Positions 5,499-10,480 of a DNA stretch of 10,480 nt are shown piece by piece. The DNA comes from an uncultured Oscillospiraceae bacterium. GTDB taxonomy: Bacteria; Bacillota; Clostridia; Oscillospirales; Acutalibacteraceae. Numbering within the stretch: position 1 is the first letter of the stretch; every line of letters starts with the position of its first letter. The notes under the pieces were generated by a model. The model was not told where the DNA came from. It did no database searches and saw nothing but the letters and a program-made list of their open reading frames with translations. Position numbers and translations under genes: made by a program. The stretch spans positions 1 through 10,480 of the forward strand of contig URYP01000073.1 in NCBI GenBank assembly GCA_900552115.1, in the 5' to 3' direction.

Positions 5499-7772
5499 TC
5501 ATCCGTTCAGCGAGGCATAGGCGGTATCCACCGTTTCAAACTGTTTATCCATAAAAGCGATCCGGTCGGACATCCAGCCAATCAGCAGATTACAGTCATA
5601 GGAGAAAGAGGTGGGAATAACCCAATAGGCGTGGTCGGCGTTCGCCTGGGTAAAAAGCTGCTCATAATAGCTTTCCGCCAGTGTAAGCATGCTTTCCAGA
5701 TAGTCGCGGTTTTCCATATAGCGCTCCCGCAGCTTGGCAACGAAGGTTTTATCGCGGTAAAGCTGCCGGTACCACTTTCCCTGCCGGCCGGGTACCCATT
5801 GGTTGGGGTAGCTTTGCTGGCTGTGATCCAGATAGTTGCCGGAACTGCTGTCGAAATCCCAGACTGGCCCCATGTGGAATTTGTCTCCGCCGATGTCCTT
5901 GTACATATAGGTGCTGGACCAGCTTCCCGAATCCAAATTGCCCATGAATTCGTTCACAATCCAGTAATCCACCAAATCGTCCACGTCGAACAGCTCGCTG
6001 TAATGCTGCCCTTTGCTGTTAATAAAGTTTTCCGCATACACAGCGTCCTCAAAGTCCTGAATGTAGCCAGTCAGGTAGTGAAACATTTCATCGTTGGTGT
6101 TGAGATATTCCGGGCTTTTCACGGTAATGGGCACGTCATGGGTGGTTTTAAACTTGCTGACCTCGTCGTAATATCCGTTCAGTTCAATCAAAAAGCCGCC
6201 CGTCGTATCGTAGCCATTGGCGCTTGTCAGCGCGGACAGGTCGGTTTCATCCGTCGCTTCGTCTTCCCAGTCCATGATGTCCACCCGGGTTTTGCCAACC
6301 CGGATTTGCTCGCACAGCTCATAGACCCCGACGTCCTGCCCGTTTAATATAACTTTGACAAACACGCTTTGGGTAGTGGGCAGTCCCAGGTGGGAGGACA
6401 GATCAAAGGCCAGCGTGTTGCGCATAAACGTGCGATCGCGGTAGTTGGCCAGCAGCGCCCAGTGTTTGTTGGCTCCCATGCCGAACAGGTCGGCCTTTTT
6501 GTCCAGCTTAATTTTATAGGGCTTTTTGGGATACATAGTCCAGGTGGCGTTGCCCCGGCCGCGGATGTCAATTTTGCCGTTGTATAACTGCGCCTCATCC
6601 AACCCGTCGGCTTCAATAGCCATATCCGCCTTTAAATAGTCTTCTTTGCTAGTAATATCCGCACTGTTTTCGGTGTTGATACGGATCACAGGCAAGGGAT
6701 CGGATACCTGCGTGGTAAACGACCCGACCGCCGGCTTGAAATAGGTTTTCCCCTGTATTTTGACAATGACCCATACACGGATCTCCCCGATCTCCATAAT
6801 GGTCAGGGCGGTGGGAGCATAGATGTTGGAGGTAGCCAGCCAAGTGCCGTTAATGTACCAAATATACGATGCGATTTCTCCGTCGTGGCCTAGACCGCTG
6901 ACGGTCATAGGCAAAGGCTGCCCTTTTTGCGCTACCGAACCGGTGAAGGTAACATCGACCGGATATCCTGCGGGAATCTGTTCCGGAGCCCCTTGCGCAA
7001 TATACATGAGGGAGAACCAGTCAAAGTTCAGGCCGGCCGCGTCCTGTTCAAACTCGAGGGTATGGCCGCCTTTTTCCAGATGGATGAACTGGCCCGCGTA
7101 ATTGGTATGATATATATTCCAATCGTTGGTAACAACTGGCGTGCAGGAAAAGACCTCTTGACCGTCTACCGAAAGGATAATCGATAATTTGTTGGTCACG
7201 GACATATGGTAGCCAATAAGATAATAGCCGCTTTTTTCGACTGTGAGTGAATAGCGATACTGGTTTCCTGCCGACGTAAAGCCGATCGAGGTGCCGCCGG
7301 AATGATTGACCAGGTTACAGGTGTCGGGATAGACGCCGTCTTCCGCCTCGATCTTCTGCGTGTCTAGCGGAAGGAAACCGGGGTCGTATGGCGGCTCGGG
7401 CGGCGTGGTGGATGTGGTAGACGTGGTAGAGGATGTGCTGGAGATGGACGACGTGCTGCTGATGCTGGTGGAGGGCGGCTTGTCACCGGGGAAAGAGGCA
7501 ATTTTCCTGGTGTAAAATTGCAGTATAAGCAGGGCGTCTTCCGCCGTAACACCGCCGTCCGCATTCACGTCGGCCAGCGTCGTCTCCTGAGTAGTGAGTG
7601 TGATTTTTCCGGTGGTGGCCTGCAGCACAACCAAAGCGTCCTCGGCCGTGACCTCGCCGTTCATGGTCACATCTCCCGGCTGCGGCCGGCTCGTCGTTCC
7701 CGTATCGGTACGGGCGGCCACAAAGGTCACCAGCAGGATGAAAACCAGCACGATCCCCAAAGCCCGTTTCAT
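5499..7772 (-). CDS. Secreted dockerin-CBM6-CotH modular protein
   Basis: A 757-residue exported protein. In order: signal peptide (1-20, MKRALG then a hydrophobic core, likely cut after VAA); two dockerin-like Ca-binding repeats (34-53 and 68-91, each D-x-[TN]-x-[ND]-G followed by VTAEDAL); a Ser/Thr-rich linker (100-128); a CBM6-like jelly-roll (~140-258, opening IEAED and closing NFDWFSL); an Ig-like region (~269-356); and a CotH domain (~362-735). The CotH domain shows RGRGNATW (404-411), KKPYKIKL (416-423), an RDRTFMRN segment (445-452), GVYELCEQ (482-489) and the acidic WDFD motif (638-641). CotH proteins are Fam20-like atypical protein kinases; the kinase role here is inferred. The start is ATG 7772: the in-frame TTG at 7790 lies inside the Shine-Dalgarno (AGAGGAGG, 7779-7786). 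The sigma-A promoter and dockerin argue for a vegetative extracellular, perhaps cellulosomal, role rather than a spore coat role. Confidence 0.85.
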   Translation of the reverse strand: MKRALGIVLVFILLVTFVAARTDTGTTSRPQPGDVTMNGEVTAEDALVVLQATTGKITLTTQETTLADVNADGGVTAEDALLILQFYTRKIASFPGDKPPSTSISSTSSISSTSSTTSTTSTTPPEPPYDPGFLPLDTQKIEAEDGVYPDTCNLVNHSGGTSIGFTSAGNQYRYSLTVEKSGYYLIGYHMSVTNKLSIILSVDGQEVFSCTPVVTNDWNIYHTNYAGQFIHLEKGGHTLEFEQDAAGLNFDWFSLMYIAQGAPEQIPAGYPVDVTFTGSVAQKGQPLPMTVSGLGHDGEIASYIWYINGTWLATSNIYAPTALTIMEIGEIRVWVIVKIQGKTYFKPAVGSFTTQVSDPLPVIRINTENSADITSKEDYLKADMAIEADGLDEAQLYNGKIDIRGRGNATWTMYPKKPYKIKLDKKADLFGMGANKHWALLANYRDRTFMRNTLAFDLSSHLGLPTTQSVFVKVILNGQDVGVYELCEQIRVGKTRVDIMDWEDEATDETDLSALTSANGYDTTGGFLIELNGYYDEVSKFKTTHDVPITVKSPEYLNTNDEMFHYLTGYIQDFEDAVYAENFINSKGQHYSELFDVDDLVDYWIVNEFMGNLDSGSWSSTYMYKDIGGDKFHMGPVWDFDSSSGNYLDHSQQSYPNQWVPGRQGKWYRQLYRDKTFVAKLRERYMENRDYLESMLTLAESYYEQLFTQANADHAYWVIPTSFSYDCNLLIGWMSDRIAFMDKQFETVDTAYASLNG

Positions 7773-7813
7773 AAGACCCCTCCTCTTCAATGGTGTATAT
7801 TACCAACAAAATC

Positions 7814-7842
7814 ATTCTAGTACGGTTTATAATTTTTGTCAA
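7814..7842 (-). promoter_or_regulatory. Sigma-A promoter of the cotH-like gene
   Basis: Read on the minus strand: TTGACA (7842-7837), a 17-nt spacer, then TAGAAT (7819-7814). The -35 is perfect, the spacing optimal, and the -10 differs from TATAAT at two positions. The start point would lie near 7807, giving a leader of about 35 nt. The match suggests housekeeping rather than sporulation-specific transcription. Confidence 0.8.
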
Positions 7843-7850
7843 TCTAGATT
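7841..7850. promoter_or_regulatory. 10-bp palindrome at the -35 of the cotH-like promoter
   Basis: AATCTAGATT is a perfect palindrome overlapping the last two bases of the -35 hexamer of the minus-strand promoter. It lies in the divergent intergenic region and could be an operator half-site pair. Ten bases in AT-rich DNA can also arise by chance. Confidence 0.2.
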
Positions 7851-7887
7851 ATAGACGCAAGCTATGGCGGCAAAATAAAAAAACGGC

Positions 7888-7916
7888 TTGAGGTTTTGGC
7901 TCGTAACTGGTATGAT
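7888..7916 (+). promoter_or_regulatory. Sigma-A promoter with extended -10 for rqcP and downstream genes
   Basis: TTGAGG (7888-7893), a 17-nt spacer, then TATGAT (7911-7916), preceded by TGG (7908-7910), which makes an extended -10. Transcription should start near 7923, about 40 nt before the rqcP ATG. Together with the minus-strand promoter 45 bp to the left it forms a divergent pair. Confidence 0.75.
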
Positions 7917-7961
7917 ACCGTTATATCAATTAAGCAGGACCGTACCGAAGGAGGAATAACC

Positions 7962-8201
7962 ATGCGGCTCGATAAATATTTAAAGGTCTCCCGGCTGATC
8001 AAGCGCCGTACCATTGCCAACGAGGCATGCGACGCCGGGCGGGTGCAGGTGAATGGAAAACCGGCCCGCGCCTCGTACGATGTGAAAATAGGCGATACGA
8101 TACAGATTGTGTTGGGGGCGCGCGAGGTCACAGTGGAAGTGACGGCCATTCAGGAAACGGTAGGCAAAAACGATGCTGCGCTCCTTTATAGACTGAAGTA
8201 A
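7962..8201 (+). CDS. rqcP: RqcP/YabO, S4-domain ribosome quality control factor
   Basis: A 79-residue protein that is essentially one S4 RNA-binding domain: MRLDKYLKVSRLIKRRTIAN, then GRVQVNGKPA, typical of the YabO/HslR group. In B. subtilis RqcP works with RqcH on stalled 50S subunits carrying peptidyl-tRNA, supporting C-terminal alanine tailing of the nascent chain. Length matches the family (~80-90 aa). The ATG at 7962 is chosen because AAGGAGG (7948-7954) lies 7 nt upstream and the family begins MRLDKYL; an upstream in-frame TTG at 7896 lies inside the promoter and is rejected. It is the first gene of the right-hand yab block and is followed by yabP after 59 nt. Confidence 0.92.
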   Translation: MRLDKYLKVSRLIKRRTIANEACDAGRVQVNGKPARASYDVKIGDTIQIVLGAREVTVEVTAIQETVGKNDAALLYRLK

Positions 8202-8206
8202 GAACG

Positions 8207-8236
8207 GTCATATTTCTCCCGGCCGGCGCATAAGAT
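8207..8236 (+). promoter_or_regulatory. Sigma-E-like promoter in front of yabP
   Basis: GTCATATT at 8207-8214 and CATAAGAT at 8229-8236 are separated by 14 nt. They resemble the sigma-E elements, a TCATATT-type -35 and a CATACAnT -10, which this site matches at CATA and the final T. A start near 8243 would put the yabP ribosome binding site at the expected distance. In B. subtilis yabP and yabQ are mother-cell genes under sigma-E, which supports the assignment. Confidence 0.65.
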
Positions 8237-8260
8237 GAACCGGTATCAAAAGAGGGGGAG

Positions 8261-8545
8261 ATGGCTGTGACTGACGATAAAAAAGTAGTGCCCATGCCGC
8301 ATCAGCTCATGCTGGAGGACCGGGAACGCCTGACGATATCCGGCGTGTCGGATGTGGACAGTTTTGACGAAACCACCATTGTGGTCTATACCGATATGGG
8401 AGAGCTGACCATTAAGGGGGATAATCTGCATATCAGCCGCCTCAATGTGGAGACGGGGGATCTCAAGGTGGAGGGGACCATCCAGGCGCTCACCTACGCG
8501 GAGCCTGCGGTAAAAGGCGGCTTTTTCGGCCGCCTGTTCAAGTAG
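8261..8545 (+). CDS. yabP: Sporulation protein YabP
   Basis: A 94-residue soluble protein of the YabP family, needed in B. subtilis for sporulation and expressed in the mother cell. Recognisable blocks are HQLMLEDRERLTISGV, then VDSFDETTIVVYTDMGELTIKG, HISRLNVETGDLKVEG and the closing GGFFGRLFK. The start is ambiguous. ATG 8261 abuts the purine-rich AGAGGGGGAG (8251-8260), whereas GTG 8267, two codons later, has better spacing and would give 92 residues. The family's molecular role is not well defined. yabQ follows after 9 nt. Confidence 0.9.
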   Translation: MAVTDDKKVVPMPHQLMLEDRERLTISGVSDVDSFDETTIVVYTDMGELTIKGDNLHISRLNVETGDLKVEGTIQALTYAEPAVKGGFFGRLFK

Positions 8546-8554
8546 GGGCGGATT

Positions 8555-9289
8555 ATGGAATTCACCAACGGGGGTCAGCTCTACGAGCTGTTTTTGAGCT
8601 GCGGGTTCGGCTTTCTCATCGGCGTCTATTATGATGTGTTCCGGGTGATCCGGCTGATGATTCCTTGCCGTCCGGTGGCGGTGTTTTTTCAGGACCTGTT
8701 CTTTTTTGTCACCTCTGCGGCGGCTACGTTTTTGTTTGACCTGACGCTGACCGGGGGACAATTGCGGTTTTACCTGTTCCTGGGGCTTGCCGCCGGCTTC
8801 GTTGCCTATTATTTTACGCTGGGCCGGCTGGTCATGGCATTTTCCGGCGCGGTTATCCACGCCGTCGCCCTGCTTTTTCGCTGGATCTGGCAGGCGATTT
8901 GCTGGCCGTTCCGCCTGCTCGGACGGATTCTGCGCCGCCCGCTGACCTTCCTGTGGAAAAAAGCCGTGGAATTGGGCAAAAAAGTCGCAGTTTTTTTCAA
9001 AAAGGGCTTGCAACGCGGTCGTGCCTTATTGTATAATCAAAAAAGAAATAAAAAGGACGGCGAACCATCGGAAAGGACGGAAGACGGACGTGAAAGTGCT
9101 CAAGAGTTCCCGCAAGCGCAACAGCATCATCCTGAGAATAGCCGTTCTGGCCTTTTCGGGTTACATGCTCGTCGTACTCGCACAGCTTCGCATGGAAATC
9201 GGCGAGCGGCAGCAGCAGCTCGACGAACTGCAGGACAGCATCCAGTACCAGCAGCAGCAAAACGAGGATATGCAAAGCAAAAGCGATAA
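8555..9289 (+). CDS. yabQ: Spore cortex protein YabQ, C-terminus probably frameshifted
   Basis: The protein has several hydrophobic segments in its N-terminal ~120 residues (12-26, 43-63, 71-92, 95-118), then an amphipathic basic stretch (LLGRILRRPL ... KKVAVFFKKGL). This matches YabQ, a mother-cell membrane protein required for spore cortex formation in B. subtilis (~211 aa there). The frame runs to 244 residues and overlaps divIC by 200 nt. From about residue 168 onward the sequence is low-complexity (QQHHPENS, RRAAAAARR) and looks like divIC read out of frame. One extra A in the A-run at 9050-9054 would instead end YabQ at TGA 9091-9093, overlapping the divIC start as GTGA, at about 180 residues. 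The N-terminal ~165 residues are secure; the annotated end is doubtful. GGGGCGG just before the ATG is the ribosome binding site. Confidence 0.8.
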   Translation: MEFTNGGQLYELFLSCGFGFLIGVYYDVFRVIRLMIPCRPVAVFFQDLFFFVTSAAATFLFDLTLTGGQLRFYLFLGLAAGFVAYYFTLGRLVMAFSGAVIHAVALLFRWIWQAICWPFRLLGRILRRPLTFLWKKAVELGKKVAVFFKKGLQRGRALLYNQKRNKKDGEPSERTEDGRESAQEFPQAQQHHPENSRSGLFGLHARRTRTASHGNRRAAAAARRTAGQHPVPAAAKRGYAKQKR

Positions 9290-9380
9290 TTATCAGGTGT
9301 ATCTGGAACAGCATGCCCGCGAACAGGGAATGGCCGTTCCGGGGGAAAGCATTTACAGAGAGGCTCAGGGAGCCAAGTGA
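9090..9380 (+). CDS. divIC: Septum formation initiator DivIC/FtsB-like protein
   Basis: A 96-residue bitopic protein: short basic N-terminus (SSRKRN), one transmembrane helix (13-31), a Gln/Glu-rich coiled coil (~33-66), and the C-terminal motif YLEQHAREQGMAVPGESIY (71-89) characteristic of the family. DivIC partners FtsL and DivIB in the divisome and connects to peptidoglycan synthesis at the septum. The GTG at 9090 is chosen: AAAGGA at 9072-9077 precedes it, and the upstream extension (from 9021) is charged sequence overlapping the yabQ reading frame. Position between yabQ and yabR is as in B. subtilis. Confidence 0.88.
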   Translation: MKVLKSSRKRNSIILRIAVLAFSGYMLVVLAQLRMEIGERQQQLDELQDSIQYQQQQNEDMQSKSDNYQVYLEQHAREQGMAVPGESIYREAQGAK

Positions 9381-9405
9381 ACAAACAGGAGGATAACAGG
9401 CGTTT

Positions 9406-9846
9406 ATGCAGGTGGAAGTTGGAGCGGTCTTTGAGGGCAAGGTAACGGGCATCACCAAATTCGGCGCTTTTGTTGAAATGCCGGATGGAAAAAACGGCAT
9501 GGTGCATATTTCGGAAGTGGCTTCGACCTATGTCAAGGAAATCCGAGATCATGTCACCGAAGGCCAGATGGTCAAAGTGAAAGTGCTCAGTATCAGCGAA
9601 GAAGGTAAGGTCAGCCTGTCTATGAAACGGGCCGCCCCTCCGCCTCCGCGCCGGGAATCCCGGCCGCGTGCGGTTCAGGCGCATCGTCCCGGCGGGTTTG
9701 AGTGGCAGCCTTCCGGCGGCAATGCCGGCGGTAACTTTGAGGATATGATGAGCAAGTTCAAACAGGCCAGCGATGAGAAAATCTCCGATTTAAAGCGGTC
9801 GATGGATGGCAAACACGGCGGCTTTTCCCGTCGCGGCTCCAAATAA
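9406..9846 (+). CDS. yabR: S1 RNA-binding domain protein, YabR-like
   Basis: A 146-residue protein with one S1 (OB-fold) domain at 1-75: GAVFEGKVTGITKFGAFVEM, then GKNGMVHISEVA and a VKVKVLSISEEGKVSLSMK strand region, all standard S1 features for single-stranded RNA binding. Next comes a Pro/Arg-rich linker (77-95, PPPPRRESRPR). The tail contains a short amphipathic segment FEDMMSKFKQASDEKISDLKR and ends in basic GGFSRRGSK, likely a second RNA contact. AGGAGG at 9387-9392 lies 13 nt before the ATG. It is the last gene of the block, as yabR is in B. subtilis, and is followed by a clear terminator. Confidence 0.9.
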   Translation: MQVEVGAVFEGKVTGITKFGAFVEMPDGKNGMVHISEVASTYVKEIRDHVTEGQMVKVKVLSISEEGKVSLSMKRAAPPPPRRESRPRAVQAHRPGGFEWQPSGGNAGGNFEDMMSKFKQASDEKISDLKRSMDGKHGGFSRRGSK

Positions 9847-9860
9847 GCGGAAACCGACAT

Positions 9861-9892
9861 AAGGGGTGGGGCTTTGGCTCCGCCCCTTTTTT
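9861..9892 (+). terminator. Rho-independent terminator after yabR
   Basis: A 12-bp GC-rich stem with two wobble pairs joins AAGGGGTGGGGC (9861-9872) and GCTCCGCCCCTT (9877-9888) around a TTTG loop. A six-T run (9887-9892) follows at once. It ends the yab block and separates it from the fumarase gene. Confidence 0.93.
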
Positions 9893-9925
9893 GAGGAAAT
9901 TTGATTGGTAAGGAAGTCGAGGCGT

Positions 9926-10480
9926 ATGAGGAACCTGTCAGCCGGCCTCATTGAAGAGGCCGTGCGGGATTTGTGTGTGGAAGCGAACCGGCATTTGCCG
10001 CGGGATATCCGCCGCGCGGTTGAAGAAGCTGCCGGGAGGGAGACAAAGCCCCTGGCGCGGGATATTATGAAGGATTTAAAAGAAAACATCCGCGCCGCAG
10101 AGGATATGCGGCTTCCCGTTTGTCAGGATACCGGCATGGCCGTGGTGTTTGTGCGGCTTGGCCAGGATGTGCACATTACCGGCGGGCTGCTGGAAGACGC
10201 GGTCAACCGTGGGGTGTCCCGCGGGTATACCGAGGGCCTGCTCCGCTGTTCGGTGGTGGGGGACCCTCTGCGGCGGGTGAATACGAAGGATAACACGCCG
10301 GCAGTTCTGCATCTCACCCTGACCGAAGGGGAGCAGGTGGAGATCATGGTGGCGCCGAAAGGCTTCGGCAGTGAAAATATGAGCCGCATACAAATGTTTA
10401 CCCCGGCTGCCAGCCGGGAGGATATCCTTGCGTTTATAGTAGAGACCGCCCGTCTGGCGGGCAGCAATCCCTGTCCGCCG
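9926..10480 (+). CDS. fumA: Fumarate hydratase class I (Fe-S), alpha subunit, partial at right edge
   Basis: The first 185 residues of the alpha subunit of a class I, 4Fe-4S hydro-lyase that interconverts fumarate and malate. The related L-tartrate dehydratase alpha subunit (TtdA) is the main alternative. Motifs visible are PVCQDTG (64-70, with cluster ligand Cys66), the segment GYTEGLLRCSVVGDPL (100-115), NTKDNTPAVLH (119-129), APKGFGSENMS (143-153) and AGSNPCPP (178-185, with Cys183). The third cluster Cys would lie beyond the window. In split enzymes the alpha subunit is ~280 residues and the beta gene usually follows directly. The ATG at 9926 has AAGGA at 9910-9914. No promoter stands out in the 33 nt after the preceding terminator. 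Confidence 0.88.
   Translation, partial: MRNLSAGLIEEAVRDLCVEANRHLPRDIRRAVEEAAGRETKPLARDIMKDLKENIRAAEDMRLPVCQDTGMAVVFVRLGQDVHITGGLLEDAVNRGVSRGYTEGLLRCSVVGDPLRRVNTKDNTPAVLHLTLTEGEQVEIMVAPKGFGSENMSRIQMFTPAASREDILAFIVETARLAGSNPCPP

Noticed and set aside
5631..6347. Plus-strand open frame of 238 codons inside the cotH-like gene
   Set aside because: It is antisense to the CotH domain; its smooth hydrophobic look reflects the complementary codons, and no start signal is present.
7773..7790. Upstream TTG start adding six residues to the cotH-like protein
   Set aside because: Those six codons consist of the Shine-Dalgarno sequence (AGAGGAGG) for the ATG at 7772, and the signal peptide is complete without them.
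8246..9013. Minus-strand open frame of 255 codons opposite yabP and yabQ
   Set aside because: A Gln/Arg/Pro-rich translation with no motif, antisense to two well-supported sporulation genes.
9038..9058. Programmed -1 ribosomal frameshift site in yabQ
   Set aside because: The A-runs are not in the X XXY YYZ phase for the yabQ frame, and no clear downstream stem-loop or pseudoknot is visible; a one-base indel or transcriptional slippage explains the overlap more simply.
1..10480. tRNA or rRNA genes, CRISPR arrays, insertion sequences, toxin-antitoxin or phage-defence modules
   Set aside because: None seen: no regularly spaced repeats, transposase-like frames, terminal inverted repeats or RNA gene signatures could be supported on either strand.

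Overview
The window looks like a chromosomal segment of a moderately GC-rich, endospore-forming member of the Clostridia (Firmicutes), plausibly an Oscillospirales/Ruminococcaceae-type anaerobe. The reasons are strong AGGAGG ribosome binding sites, sigma-A-type promoters, and a gene order that closely follows the Bacillus subtilis yabM-yabN(mazG)-yabO-yabP-yabQ-divIC-yabR cluster. The taxonomic placement is inference from gene content; no rRNA is present.

Layout, left to right. (1) Positions 1-157: the 3' end of a zinc-ribbon gene, followed by a hairpin. (2) Positions 243-2380: a two-gene purine salvage operon, a trimeric-type purine nucleoside phosphorylase whose stop overlaps the start of an MTA/SAH deaminase (ATGA). 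(3) Positions 2462-5432: a YabM/SpoVB/MurJ-like lipid-linked oligosaccharide flippase, MazG, and the HU nucleoid protein, closed by a strong bidirectional terminator. (4) Positions 5499-7772, minus strand: a secreted modular protein with a signal peptide, N-terminal dockerin-like pair, Ser/Thr linker, CBM6-like domain, Ig-like region and CotH-type atypical kinase domain. It has its own near-consensus sigma-A promoter. (5) Positions 7962-9846: rqcP(yabO), yabP, yabQ, divIC and yabR, starting from a divergent extended -10 promoter, with an internal sigma-E-like promoter before yabP and a rho-independent terminator after yabR. (6) Positions 9926-10480: the start of the alpha subunit of a class I (Fe-S) fumarase, cut by the right edge.

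How the genes fit together. The yab block combines ribosome quality control (RqcP), mother-cell sporulation functions (YabP, YabQ), division-septum assembly (DivIC), an S1 RNA-binding protein, nucleotide clean-up (MazG), nucleoid packing (HU) and envelope precursor flipping (YabM). The dockerin-CBM6-CotH gene is an oppositely oriented interruption of this conserved block and is unrelated to it by function.

Most of the window is ordinary housekeeping and sporulation sequence; I found no clearly novel multi-gene system. The points most worth a second look are the modular CotH protein, a 200-nt yabQ/divIC overlap that looks like a one-base indel in an A-tract, the sigma-E-like promoter before yabP, and an active-site substitution in the phosphorylase.
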